Below, piece by piece: positions 35,135-43,711 of a DNA stretch of 48,396 bases; positions within the stretch are counted from its first letter, which is position 1, and the number at the start of each line of letters is the position of its first letter. Where the stretch lies: contig CAJXIL010000009.1 of NCBI GenBank assembly GCA_913054455.1, positions 1 to 48,396 of the forward strand, given 5' to 3'. The position numbers and the translations under genes were made by a program. Below the pieces are notes generated by a model that was given only the letters and a program-made list of their open reading frames with translations, was not told where the DNA came from and searched no databases. This DNA comes from an uncultured Roseobacter sp. (GTDB lineage Bacteria > Pseudomonadota > Alphaproteobacteria > Rhodobacterales > Rhodobacteraceae).

Positions 35135-35987
35135 GCCGATTACCTTTTCGGCCAGCGACGGGGTCACCTTGAAGGGAGACCTGACGCGCTGTGACAAGCC
35201 TAATCTAGCGGTCGTGATCTCTGCTGGGACAGGGTTCCCGCGCCAGTTTTATCATGCCATTGCCCAGTACATGGCCGAACGCGGTGCCATAGTGCTGACC
35301 TATGATTATCGTGGCATTGCAGGTTCTTGTCATGAAGATCTCGCCCAATCAGAAATCGAATATGCCGATTGGGGCCGCTATGATATGGTCGCAGCGGTCG
35401 AGCAGCTTTCCCAAGCAGCACCTGGTTTGCGTATCACCCATCTTGCCCACAGCGTTGGTGGCCATTTTATCGGTGTGATGTCCAACCACCAGACCATTGA
35501 TCGTCACGCCTTTATTTCGGTGGGGACAGGATATTTTGGCGGGCATCAGCTCAAGAATTGGCCGCTTGAGCTCTATTTCTGGTGGGGTTTGGGCACCTAT
35601 TCGCTGCTACGTTGGGGCTATATCAAACCTGTTGGTGGCTGGCAGGGGGAGGCGCTGCCGCCTCGGGTCTTCAAGACCTGGCGCAAATGGAGCCGAGGTC
35701 GGCGCTATTTCCAGGTCGATTATGACGGGTTACTCAAGCCGCAACATTACGCAGATGTGACCGCACCTATCCGGTCATGGGTCTTTAGCGACGATCCGAT
35801 CGCCACCCCACGCGCAGCCCAGGATCTGCTGGATTGCTATCCTAACGCTGCGAAATCGTTGCAAGTCAGAACGCCCGCTGACATTGGAGTAAGGCGTATT
35901 GGTCACGAAGGCGCCTTTCGTGCTGGCCGCGAGGCGCTTTGGGCGGAATGTTGGAATTGGCTTTCACAAGACCAGGTAACCCCATGA
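35112..35987 (+). CDS. Alpha/beta hydrolase (COG4757 type)
   Basis: A 291-residue hydrolase. FSASDGVTLKGDL and LTYDYRGIAGS are typical, and AHSVGGHFIG is the nucleophile elbow (about residue 117). The acid is probably in FSDDPIATP (about residue 232) and the His in RRIGHEGAFR. The ATG at 35112 has GGAGG 5 bases upstream and is preferred to an ATG at 35070 deep in marR. No signal peptide. It is probably controlled by the MarR gene just before it, which suggests an inducible detoxifying or catabolic esterase; this is inference. Confidence 0.86.
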   Translation: MIQSTRREPITFSASDGVTLKGDLTRCDKPNLAVVISAGTGFPRQFYHAIAQYMAERGAIVLTYDYRGIAGSCHEDLAQSEIEYADWGRYDMVAAVEQLSQAAPGLRITHLAHSVGGHFIGVMSNHQTIDRHAFISVGTGYFGGHQLKNWPLELYFWWGLGTYSLLRWGYIKPVGGWQGEALPPRVFKTWRKWSRGRRYFQVDYDGLLKPQHYADVTAPIRSWVFSDDPIATPRAAQDLLDCYPNAAKSLQVRTPADIGVRRIGHEGAFRAGREALWAECWNWLSQDQVTP

Positions 35988-36033
35988 ACTGGCAGGAATG
36001 CCTTTTGGAACAAGACACGTAAGGACTGCCGAT

Positions 36034-36792
36034 ATGAGCGACAATATCACTCTTCAAACCCTGGATCAGGTGACCACTTTGACCATCAACCGATCCCAAA
36101 AGCGCAATGCCATAACCCAGGAGATGTATGGCGCTATGGCGGATGCGCTCAATGCCTATGAGGCCTCTGACACCCAGCGTGCCTTTGTTATCACCGGGGC
36201 TGAGGACTACTTTACCGCAGGAAATGACCTGCAGGATTTTTCGATGGCGGATCACACAGGCGATCTCCCGCCCGTGGCGCGCTTTCTGGAAGCTATTTCA
36301 ACCTGTAAAAAGCCGGTGCTTGCCGCAGTCAACGGCCCGGCGATTGGCGTCGGGCTGACCATGCTGTTGCATTGCGATCTGGTCTATGCCGCTGAGAGCG
36401 CGACCTTCACAGCCCCTTTCGTCAAATTGGGCCTGGTGCCAGAGGCTGGCTCTTCCCTGCTGTTATCGGCCTCGGTGGGAATGGCTGTTGCCAATGATAT
36501 CCTTTTGGCCGGGCGCACGTTGACCGCCGTAGAAGCGCATGACTACGGCTTGATTTCACGGATTTTTCTTGATGCCGACCTGCAGGCGGAAGTCGCTGCA
36601 ATAGCCAAACATATTGCGTCATCCGCTCCGGAGGCGATGAAGCTGTCGAAGTCTTTGATTCGTCACCAGCGCGATGAGGTGGCCGCACAGATGCAAGCGG
36701 AGGCCGAACTGTTTGTCGCGCAGTTGAAGTCCTCAGAGTTTTCTGAAGTTGTCACTGCGATGATGCAAAAGCGGCAACCCTACTTTTCCTGA
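36034..36792 (+). CDS. Enoyl-CoA hydratase/isomerase family protein
   Basis: A 252-residue crotonase-fold enzyme acting on acyl-CoA thioesters in the cytoplasm. The oxyanion hole parts are AEDYFTAGNDLQDF and NGPAIGVGLTMLLHCDLVY. The glutamate that acts in hydratases (at the PExxLG position) is replaced: APFVKLGLVPEAGSSLL reads Phe there. The Glu at the VPEAGSS position is what enoyl-CoA delta isomerases of the ECI2 type use. So the protein more likely shifts double bonds than hydrates them. AAGGA lies 8 bases before the ATG. It is close behind the hydrolase, with 46 bases between. Confidence 0.88.
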   Translation: MSDNITLQTLDQVTTLTINRSQKRNAITQEMYGAMADALNAYEASDTQRAFVITGAEDYFTAGNDLQDFSMADHTGDLPPVARFLEAISTCKKPVLAAVNGPAIGVGLTMLLHCDLVYAAESATFTAPFVKLGLVPEAGSSLLLSASVGMAVANDILLAGRTLTAVEAHDYGLISRIFLDADLQAEVAAIAKHIASSAPEAMKLSKSLIRHQRDEVAAQMQAEAELFVAQLKSSEFSEVVTAMMQKRQPYFS

Positions 36793-36825
36793 CCGGGACA
36801 GTATCAGCGTTTGAGATCTTCCACG

Positions 36826-36869
36826 GGTGGCGCTTTGAATTTTTGCGAGGCGCCACCGCTTTGAATTTT
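36826..36869 (+). terminator. Nested hairpin and direct repeat after the enoyl-CoA hydratase gene
   Basis: GGTGGCGC (36826-36833) pairs perfectly with GCGCCACC (36850-36857). CGCTTTGAATTTT also occurs twice, at 36831-36843 and 36857-36869. The hairpin with a T-rich end may stop transcription of the hydratase gene; the direct repeat is unexplained. Confidence 0.5.
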
Positions 36870-37011
36870 ATGACCTCAGCTGAAAACTGATGGGAAGCAA
36901 GGCCCCCATGAATCCAGCGCAGGCAGCGAGGTCAGGACCACAACAAACCAGGCTATTTCCCAACACTTTTACGCCACCTAAGACGCAATCAATACTTTGG
37001 GCAGGGAGAGT

Positions 37012-37088
<77 letters not shown>

Positions 37089-37134
37089 TGATGTTATGGG
37101 CGGTATAGCGGCCAAGAGACTGAGCCGCAATGGC

Positions 37135-37164
37135 AAAACTGAGGAGGTTTAAAAAATCCCTCAG
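37135..37164 (-). terminator. Weak terminator after the DUF882 gene
   Basis: On the minus strand CTGAGG/CCTCAG (37159-37164 with 37139-37144) forms a stem with a T-rich 14-base loop, followed by TTTT. It is 50 bases past the DUF882 stop. Confidence 0.35.
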
Positions 37165-37214
37165 AAGGCAAACGATGGCCACTTACGGGCATCAGGCCTT
37201 CCTAAATACAGCAT

Positions 37215-37784
37215 CTAGCCGTTCCAGCTGCGCACGACACCACAGTCCATATGGACAAAATTTGAGCCACGGTATTTGCCGACACCACCTGCGCGGCATG
37301 CTTTGGCGGCATTGGCCATCTGGCTGACCGAGCGGGAGGAGAGACGCAGATCAGCGGCCTGACCACGCATATGCAGCGAGTTCTTTGCGACACCGCGGGA
37401 GCGGCTGCGCAGCATCGCGTTGGTCTGCGGGCTGCGATATCCCGACAACATCATATAGGGCTCGGTCACATCCAGCAGGTTATGCGAGGCTGCCATGATG
37501 TCGATGGTGCGCAGATCCATGGATTTGACCTGATCGGTCCGCCAGTCGCGCATAAAATAGTTGATCTCTTTCACGGCGTCTTTGATGTAGTCGCCATCAA
37601 TCCAGTAGATCATGTCGATACGTTCACCAGTGCGCCCGGAAAACATACGAATGCGGCGAATGTCCCCGCCACCGCGCAAGAAACCTGCCGCCTGAGAGAA
37701 AGTGGGCGCCGCTGCAACAGTGGTCGCTGCAAATGCCCCGAGAAGTGCCCGCCGGGTCATGCCCGTCTTAGTGAGTTCTGCCAT
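37215..37784 (-). CDS. DUF882 / peptidase M15-like (YcbK family), Tat-exported
   Basis: A 189-residue exported protein related to YcbK and MepK-type endopeptidases, which cleave cross-links in peptidoglycan with zinc. The Tat signal is TRRALLGAFAATTVAAA (residues 10-26). The M15-type metal residues are the His and Asp in NSLHMRGQAADLRL and the late His in SNFVHMDCG. LSGYRSPQTNAMLRSRS is a family hallmark. It lies back-to-back with an L,D-transpeptidase, so the pair probably makes and breaks 3-3 cross-links. Starts at codon 1 or at MTRRALL are both possible. Confidence 0.9.
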   Translation of the reverse strand: MAELTKTGMTRRALLGAFAATTVAAAPTFSQAAGFLRGGGDIRRIRMFSGRTGERIDMIYWIDGDYIKDAVKEINYFMRDWRTDQVKSMDLRTIDIMAASHNLLDVTEPYMMLSGYRSPQTNAMLRSRSRGVAKNSLHMRGQAADLRLSSRSVSQMANAAKACRAGGVGKYRGSNFVHMDCGVVRSWNG

Positions 37785-38143
37785 GTCTTAACTACGCCAT
37801 CCCGAACGTGTTTAATCCTGCCTATGCCCGATGTTACGAGCCTACTGCGTTTTTTTACCTGTGGACGGTATGCCACAAGGAGAATCAATTACCAAGGTCC
37901 GTTTTGCCAGCGATCAATTTGCCGAGGATTTTCGGCAAAATTCTGCGCATAAGGGGACGAGTGGTTAATTTTTCCCCTAAGAGTGGCGTCGATTACCCTG
38001 TTTATGCGACCGCATCGCACCAATGTGACACTGTCATAGCTTGGTTTCGTAAACGTGAATGGACATTCGGGATTGTCTTTCACCAATAATTCATAGAGCT
38101 GCCACCATTGTATCCGTTCATCGCTGTTGAGGACCAAAGAATT
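37785..38143. other. 359-base region between the DUF882 and L,D-transpeptidase genes
   Basis: It should hold the two divergent promoters. The clear element is the palindrome TGACA-C-TGTCA at 38026-38036. A short plus-strand ORF (37808-38089) is rejected for lack of any family sign. No convincing -35/-10 pair was found. Confidence 0.4.
38026..38036. promoter_or_regulatory. Palindrome TGACACTGTCA before the L,D-transpeptidase gene
   Basis: A perfect 5-bp inverted repeat around one central base, extended by flanking A and T. It is placed about 110 bases ahead of the transpeptidase start. An operator is possible; the binding protein is unknown. Confidence 0.3.
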
Positions 38144-39769
38144 ATGACCAAAACCAAACTCACAAGCCGCGCTACCCCGCTGAAATCCGGGCTTTTTGCA
38201 TTGGCCTTGAGCGGCATCAGCTGCTTTGGTTTTGGCTCCATGGCCACCGCCCAATCCACGGCATTTCGCCAAGCCGTGGCTGAAATCGCTTCGGTTAACG
38301 ATGGTGTTGCGAAATTTTATCGAGAAAATACCTATTCGCCGCTGTGGACCGGAGCAGACGAAGCATCGAGCCAACGGCGTGCGGCGCTTTTGCACGCTTT
38401 GGAGGAGGCCACTGCCCATGGGCTACCTGATCAGTCCGGTACCGCTGCGAGCCTTGTAGAGCAGATGCGAAGTGCCCGTACTGCACGGGATTTCGGCCAG
38501 GTAGAGGCCGCGCTTAGCACTGCCTTTGTTAACTATGCGGCCATGGTGCAGACCGGATTGCTTAAACCTTCCAGCATTGACAGCGGGATGGTTCGTAAAC
38601 GCCGCGACCACGATGGCGCCTCTGTGCTTGCGGGAATGCGAGACAATCAACCTTTTGCCTATTTGCGCACCCTGGTTCCAGCCTCGCCGCAGTACCGCGC
38701 CCTGATGCGCGAAAAGCTGCGTCTCGAGCAGTTGCAGGCCGCAGGTGGTTGGGGGCCAACGGTTCCGGGTAAAAAGCTGGAGCCCGGTGACACTGGTAGA
38801 AATGTCGTCGCCCTGCGCAATCGTTTGATTGCCCTCGGCTATATGGAGCGCAGCGCGACGGCCAGCTATGACCGCGATATGGAGCGCGCAGTAGAAAGCT
38901 TTCAGGCCGATCACGGGTTAGAAGTGGATGGTGTCGCCGGCGGCGGTACTCTGAAAGAGATCAATCGGCCGGTTCGGGACCGTCTGAAATCTGTGATCAT
39001 CGCAATGGAGCGCGAACGCTGGTTGACGCCCGACCGCGGTGAGCGCCATGTCCTGGTCAACCAAACTGATTTCACCGCCAAGATCATTGATAATGGCGAT
39101 GTGACCTTTGAGACGCGCTCGGTTATTGGCAAAAACCAGTCAGATCGCCGCTCGCCCGAGTTTTCGGATGTGATGGAACACTTGGTGATCAATCCGAGTT
39201 GGCACGTGCCCCGCTCGATCATCACCAAGGAATACCTGCCACAGCTGCGCAACAATCCCAATGCGGTGAGCCATATTCAGATCACCGATAGCAGGGGGCG
39301 GGTGGTCAATCGCGGCTCTGTTGATTTCTCTCAGTACACCGCCCGCAGTTTTCCTTTTGCCATGCGTCAGCCGCCCAGCACTCGTAACGCTTTGGGACTG
39401 GTTAAGTTCATCTTCCCCAATAAGCACAACATCTACCTGCATGACACACCGCAAAAGAGCCTGTTTAAACGCGAAGTGCGTGCTTTCTCGCACGGCTGTA
39501 TCCGTCTGGCACAGCCTTTTGAATTTGCCTATGCGCTCTTGGCCAAGCAGACCGAAGACCCAATTGATTTTTTCCACCGGATCCTGAAATCCGGCAAGGA
39601 GACCAAGGTTGATCTTGAGCAGCAAGTGCCTGTTCACATTATCTACCGAACCGCATATGTGTCCAACAAAGGTCGGGCCGAGTTCCGCCGGGATGTCTAT
39701 GGGCGTGACGCCAAAGTCTGGGCTGCACTGGAGCAGGCGGGCGTGTCACTGACAGACGTTCAGGGGTAA
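38144..39769 (+). CDS. L,D-transpeptidase, YcbB/LdtD type
   Basis: Periplasmic enzyme forming 3-3 meso-DAP cross-links in peptidoglycan. It has 541 residues. A signal peptide ends near SMATAQS (about residue 37). It is followed by the scaffold domain, a peptidoglycan-binding domain around residues 215-280 (DTGRNVVALRNRLIALGY, VESFQADHGLEVDG) and the YkuD catalytic domain with the active-site SHGCIRL (about residue 450). The ATG at 38144 is preferred to 38108 because it is followed directly by the Lys-rich signal start. A hydrolase partner, DUF882, is divergent. lpxD follows 45 bases downstream. Confidence 0.94.
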   Translation: MTKTKLTSRATPLKSGLFALALSGISCFGFGSMATAQSTAFRQAVAEIASVNDGVAKFYRENTYSPLWTGADEASSQRRAALLHALEEATAHGLPDQSGTAASLVEQMRSARTARDFGQVEAALSTAFVNYAAMVQTGLLKPSSIDSGMVRKRRDHDGASVLAGMRDNQPFAYLRTLVPASPQYRALMREKLRLEQLQAAGGWGPTVPGKKLEPGDTGRNVVALRNRLIALGYMERSATASYDRDMERAVESFQADHGLEVDGVAGGGTLKEINRPVRDRLKSVIIAMERERWLTPDRGERHVLVNQTDFTAKIIDNGDVTFETRSVIGKNQSDRRSPEFSDVMEHLVINPSWHVPRSIITKEYLPQLRNNPNAVSHIQITDSRGRVVNRGSVDFSQYTARSFPFAMRQPPSTRNALGLVKFIFPNKHNIYLHDTPQKSLFKREVRAFSHGCIRLAQPFEFAYALLAKQTEDPIDFFHRILKSGKETKVDLEQQVPVHIIYRTAYVSNKGRAEFRRDVYGRDAKVWAALEQAGVSLTDVQG

Positions 39770-39814
39770 ATCTGGGGCCCGTTCAGGAGCTTAAGCCGGA
39801 AAGGGCCCCTTGAT

Positions 39815-40888
39815 ATGTACACAGTTCGCGAGATCGCAGAGGCCATCGGTGTTGACGCGCAGGGTGACCTGGAGTTGGTGATTGCCCGCGCAGCAGAACC
39901 ACAGGAGGCCGGCCCGCAAGATCTGGCCATGGCTACGTCAGCCAAATATGCTGAGGGCCTTTCCAAAGGGGCGGCTCAGGTGGCCTTGCTGTGGGAGGGC
40001 GCCGACTGGCAGGCGCTTGGCCTCAAGGCCGCGCTTTTTGCCAGCCGTCCGCGCATGGCCTTGGGTGGCGTTTCAGTCCTAATGGACAAGGGGCAGGGGT
40101 TTGGCACTGGTATTCACCCCTCTGCTGTGATCGACCCCAGTGCGATACTTGGCGAGGGTGTCTCTATTGGGCCTTTGAGCATTGTTGCAGCAGGAGCCAA
40201 AATTGGTGCGGGTTCGGTTATTGGGCCGCATTGTTATATCGGTGCTGAGGTTGAAATCGGTGTGGAAGCACAGCTGCGCGAGATGGTTTCGATTGGCGCA
40301 CGGGCACGGATTGGTGATCGCTTTCGGGCTCAACCAGGAGCCCGCATCGGCAGCGACGGGTTCTCCTATGTGACGCCGGAAGTGTCCGGCGTGGAAAACG
40401 TGCGTAAAACCGTTGGCGATCAGGGCGATGCCAACTCGCAAAGTTGGCTGCGCATCCATTCGCTTGGCGCGGTCTCCATCGGTGACGATGTAGAGGTTGG
40501 CGCCAATTGCACAATCGACAATGGCACCATCCGCGATACCCAGATTGGCTCCGGCAGCAAGTTGGATAACCAGGTTCATGTGGGCCATAACACCCGTATT
40601 GGACGCGACTGCCTGATCTGTGGCCAATGTGGTCTGTCAGGCTCGGTTGAAGTGGGCAATAACGTCGTGATGGGTGGCCAATGCGGCGCGGCAGACAATA
40701 TCTTTATTGGAGACGGTGTCATTGCCGGGGGCGCCACCAAGATCATCTCAAATGTGCCAGCCGGGCGCGTGGTCATGGGCTACCCTGCGGTCAAAATGGA
40801 AACCCATACCGAAATCTACAAAGCGCAGCGCCGTTTGCCACGTTTGATGCAGGATATAGAAAAGCTGAAAAAGGCTGTTTTCAAATAG
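39815..40888 (+). CDS. lpxD: UDP-3-O-acylglucosamine N-acyltransferase (LpxD family)
   Basis: Adds the second hydroxyacyl chain, from acyl-ACP, in lipid A synthesis at the inner-membrane face. It has 357 residues. An N-terminal uridine-binding domain (about 1-95) is followed by the left-handed beta-helix of hexapeptide repeats and a C-terminal helix (QDIEKLKKAVFK). The catalytic His is in NQVHVGHNTRIG (about residue 252). It stands away from any lpxA/lpxB/fabZ cluster and is followed by a dedicated acyl carrier protein and a ketosynthase, so it may be a second LpxD for a special chain. A GGAAAGG lies about 15 bases before the ATG. Confidence 0.93.
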   Translation: MYTVREIAEAIGVDAQGDLELVIARAAEPQEAGPQDLAMATSAKYAEGLSKGAAQVALLWEGADWQALGLKAALFASRPRMALGGVSVLMDKGQGFGTGIHPSAVIDPSAILGEGVSIGPLSIVAAGAKIGAGSVIGPHCYIGAEVEIGVEAQLREMVSIGARARIGDRFRAQPGARIGSDGFSYVTPEVSGVENVRKTVGDQGDANSQSWLRIHSLGAVSIGDDVEVGANCTIDNGTIRDTQIGSGSKLDNQVHVGHNTRIGRDCLICGQCGLSGSVEVGNNVVMGGQCGAADNIFIGDGVIAGGATKIISNVPAGRVVMGYPAVKMETHTEIYKAQRRLPRLMQDIEKLKKAVFK

Positions 40889-40936
40889 GGTTTGAGCCGC
40901 TACATCTGCCGGGACATCACAGATCAGGGGGCCAAA

Positions 40937-41194
40937 ATGAGCACTCAGGACAAGGTCATTGCAATCATCGCCGAACAGGCGCTGCTTGAGCCATCGGATG
41001 TAACCCTTACCAGCACCTTAGAAGATCTCGGGATCGACAGTATGGGGTTGGTGGAGTGCATTTTTGCTATCGAAGAGGAATTTGACATCTCAATCCCCTT
41101 CAACTCCAACACCCCAGAGGACAGCGAGTTTGATATCTCAAATGTGGCGGCCATCGTCGCCGGAATTGACAAATTAGTGTCACAGAACTCGTGA
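40937..41194 (+). CDS. Acyl carrier protein
   Basis: An 85-residue carrier protein. LEDLGIDSMGLVE around residue 36 carries the phosphopantetheine serine (DS motif). The rest is acidic and helical, with EEEFDISIPF near residue 56. It is not the main AcpP, which normally lies next to fabG/fabF. The position between lpxD and a ketosynthase suggests a specialised ACP for an acyl chain used by these enzymes, by analogy to AcpXL of rhizobia, but it is shorter. The ATG at 40937 is preferred to 40892 because the protein then begins MSTQDKVIAII. Confidence 0.9.
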   Translation: MSTQDKVIAIIAEQALLEPSDVTLTSTLEDLGIDSMGLVECIFAIEEEFDISIPFNSNTPEDSEFDISNVAAIVAGIDKLVSQNS

Positions 41195-41225
41195 TATCAG
41201 CGCCAAAACCCTTGGGGACAAAGAG

Positions 41226-42434
41226 ATGAAGCGCGTTGTCATTACCGGAGCGGGCACGATAAATGCCTTGGGGCATTCGGTTGCCGCCACCTTTGAAGCC
41301 ATGCGTGAAGGACGCTGCGGTATTGGAAAGCTGGAGTTTCGCGACGTAGACCGGCTGTCCATTCGTATTGGTGGGCAGGTGCGTGGATTCGAGGCCGAGG
41401 GCCGTTTCAACCGGCAACAGATGAGCCTTTATGATCGTTTCACCCAGTTCACATTAACTGCGGCGAAGGAAGCGATCGAGCAATCAGGTTTGGAATTTCA
41501 CGGCGAGTTGTCTGCCAAGTCCGGCGTGGTTCTGGGCACCGCCGGGGGCGGTGTGTCTACCTGGGACGACAATTACCGCTCAGTCTATGAGGATGGCAAA
41601 AACCGGGTACATCCCTTTGTGGTGCCGAAGCTGATGAACAATGCGGCCGCAAGCCATGTCTCGATGCAATTCAACCTCAAAGGCCCAAGTTTTACTGTCT
41701 CAACCGCCTGCGCCTCTTCTAACCATGCCATGGCACAGGCCTTCCAAATGGTGCGCTCAGGCATGAGCCCAGTGATGATAACCGGTGGATCTGAATCCAT
41801 GCTGTGCTTTGGCGGCGTGAAAGCCTGGGAAGGGCTGCGCGTCATGTCGAAAAAGGCCTGCCGGCCTTTTAGTGCCAACCGCAATGGTATGGTTCAGGGG
41901 GAAGGCGCCGGGATCTTTGTCTTTGAAGACTATGAGCACGCGCAAGCGCGCGGGGCGGATATCCTGTGTGAAGTTCTGGGCTTTGCGATGTCCTCGGATG
42001 CCTCTGACATTGTCATGCCCAGCAAACAGGGGGCTGCGCGGGCCATTTCAGGCGCTTTGCAGGATGCGGGCGTCGACCGCGACCGCGTTGGCTATATCAA
42101 TGCCCATGGCACCGGCACTGTGGCCAATGACAAAACAGAATGCGCTGCGGTGGCCGATGTCTTTGGGCCCCATGCGGATCGTTTGATGATGTCCTCTACA
42201 AAATCCATGCATGGCCACCTGATTGGTGGGACCGGCGCGGTTGAGCTCTTGGCTTGTATCATGGCGCTCAAGGACGGGGTGATTGCACCAACGATTGGCT
42301 ATGAGGAGCCAGACCCGGAATGCGCTCTAGATGTGGTTCCAAATCAGGCCCGCGAAGCGCGCGTAGACGTGGCGCTGTCCAATGCCTTTGCCTTTGGGGG
42401 TTTGAATGCGGTGCTGGCTCTGGGCCGGATCTAA
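41226..42434 (+). CDS. Beta-ketoacyl-ACP synthase, FabF-like
   Basis: Condensing enzyme that extends acyl chains with malonyl-ACP. It has 402 residues. The nucleophile Cys is in STACASSNHAMAQ (about residue 160), and the two catalytic His are in NAHGTGTVANDKTE (about 294) and KSMHGHLIGGTGA (about 328). The N-terminus MKRVVITGAGTINALG is canonical. It directly follows the ACP and is the last gene of the group, ended by a hairpin. It is likely to serve a specialised long or hydroxylated acyl chain rather than bulk fatty acid synthesis, by context. Confidence 0.93.
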   Translation: MKRVVITGAGTINALGHSVAATFEAMREGRCGIGKLEFRDVDRLSIRIGGQVRGFEAEGRFNRQQMSLYDRFTQFTLTAAKEAIEQSGLEFHGELSAKSGVVLGTAGGGVSTWDDNYRSVYEDGKNRVHPFVVPKLMNNAAASHVSMQFNLKGPSFTVSTACASSNHAMAQAFQMVRSGMSPVMITGGSESMLCFGGVKAWEGLRVMSKKACRPFSANRNGMVQGEGAGIFVFEDYEHAQARGADILCEVLGFAMSSDASDIVMPSKQGAARAISGALQDAGVDRDRVGYINAHGTGTVANDKTECAAVADVFGPHADRLMMSSTKSMHGHLIGGTGAVELLACIMALKDGVIAPTIGYEEPDPECALDVVPNQAREARVDVALSNAFAFGGLNAVLALGRI

Positions 42435-42488
42435 CCCCGTTCGATCAAACGAACCCAGTGGGCTCAAAGACGCACTTTGATCCAAATA

Positions 42489-42528
42489 AGACACCGCAAG
42501 CAAAGCGCCTACGGTGTCTGGATTTTTT
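42489..42528 (+). terminator. Terminator after the ketosynthase gene
   Basis: Stem AGACACCG (42489-42496) with CGGTGTCT (42512-42519), a 15-base loop and a six-T run at 42523-42528. It lies 55 bases past the stop. Confidence 0.75.
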
Positions 42529-42572
42529 GGCTCTGAGCAAATCCTGCCTAGAGCACCGGGGAGGCCCCGCGG

Positions 42573-43208
42573 TTATTGTTGTACGACATCCACAACGTTG
42601 TAGCCGGCGGTAAAGCCCTTCAGCGACATCTTCATTTCAACCAGCTGATCAGGCGCAGGAGCAGGGCGCAGTGACAGTGTGGCTTCGCCCCCTGCTTTGA
42701 AAGTGTCGATATCAGCCTGGGTCAGGCCAATCTGGGCGATGCAGCCAAGGGGGTTGCAGAAGGAATAGTTGTACCGTTTACCCGGCGCGCCATCGACAGA
42801 AATGGTCAGGGCGGCAGGCAGCAGGGTTTCCAAAGGCACAATAATGGTCGCACCGGCAACAGCCTGACCACCGGGCTGATCGATACGGAACAGAGAGACT
42901 TCAGCCATTGGATTGCCGTTTGGATCTGTCAGGATCTGTAGCAAAGAGCAGGGGTCGGTCTCGGCTTCGGTCATCACGCAGGCCAGATCCCAATCACCAT
43001 GGGTCTCTTTTGCATAGCGGTCGCCAAGCTTGGGCGTTCCATCGTCGACGGGTTGACCTAGATCCAAGATTTGATCCGCAGTTGGTTCGCTGGCTTGCGC
43101 GGTCTGTTCGGTCGTATCGGTCGCGGCTGTTCCGCTTTCCTGGGCTGACAAAGAGCTCGTCACCGCGATTAGGGCGGCTAGGGTCATTGGCGTAAGGGAC
43201 TTGATCAT
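42573..43208 (-). CDS. Invasion-associated locus B (IalB) family protein
   Basis: A 211-residue periplasmic protein named after IalB of Bartonella, although most alphaproteobacteria carry such proteins without being invasive. A signal peptide ends near SSLSAQES, followed by a Thr/Glu/Ala-rich linker of about 40 residues. The IalB domain begins about GDWDLACVM (near residue 71) and includes the family's paired cysteines (ACVMTE..DPCSLL, and NPLGCIAQIG). FKAGGEATLSL and SLKGFTAGYN end the domain. The promoter lies in the 628-base region upstream. Role unknown, probably envelope-related. Confidence 0.9.
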   Translation of the reverse strand: MIKSLTPMTLAALIAVTSSLSAQESGTAATDTTEQTAQASEPTADQILDLGQPVDDGTPKLGDRYAKETHGDWDLACVMTEAETDPCSLLQILTDPNGNPMAEVSLFRIDQPGGQAVAGATIIVPLETLLPAALTISVDGAPGKRYNYSFCNPLGCIAQIGLTQADIDTFKAGGEATLSLRPAPAPDQLVEMKMSLKGFTAGYNVVDVVQQ

Positions 43209-43616
43209 GAATGCCTCATTATTCTCAGGTCGTTTGCAAAGCCTTTACCATGTTGCAGCTGAGGTGTCAGGTCTCAATCCCTCACTCAATCAAGAATAGG
43301 CAAGGAATTGTAGGCAAATTTAATAACAAGTGAAGCGCTTGGAACAAAAGCAAAAAAGGAAGCTCTCCGGCCCCCTTTTTTGTGTAGTTCTCCCCGTCGG
43401 ACTGGCCGACTTAGTTATTGAGTAGGACGTTACGAAAGGCCTGTGCCTGGGTCAACATCCAATAGCAAAAAAATGTGACACTCGGCGACTTTACTTGATA
43501 TTTCTTCGTGGGCGGGCCGTGAAAGTGGCTTGTTTCCGGCGTGATCGACCGCTCAAGCGACCTGGCGACAGAAAATTAGCTGCGGTTTGAAGTGGCAAGA
43601 GCAAAAGTGCTCTGTG

Positions 43617-43711
43617 ACAAAAAAGGGCCGTGCCAAGGGCACGGCCAGTCTGACAGGGAGGAAATGCCCGCCGCGATCTCGATTAGAGAGGACGAGCATG
43701 ACATAGATCGC
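43617..43711 (-). ncRNA. Candidate small RNA with anti-Shine-Dalgarno motif
   Basis: On the minus strand a transcript of about 90 bases would run from near 43704 to the terminator at 43619-43646. It contains a 7-bp inverted repeat (GCGATCT/AGATCGC, 43673-43679 and 43705-43711), then an unpaired stretch with UUUCCUCCC (43664-43656), then the terminator hairpin. CU-rich single-stranded motifs of this sort are known in alphaproteobacterial small RNAs of the alpha-r14 and CcsR kinds. The first base of the repeat overlaps the proposed -10, so the exact 5' end is uncertain. It was not possible to test expression. Confidence 0.45.
43619..43646 (-). terminator. Strong orphan terminator on the minus strand
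   Basis: Stem GGCCGTGCC/GGCACGGCC (43638-43646 with 43626-43634) has a 3-base loop and is followed, after one C, by six T residues (43624-43619). On the minus strand no protein gene lies upstream of it before 43837, which is on the plus strand. It must therefore end an unannotated transcript. Confidence 0.8.

Noticed and set aside
37808-38089. 93-codon plus-strand ORF before the L,D-transpeptidase
   Set aside because: No ribosome site, no domain and no conserved character; it lies in the divergent promoter region.
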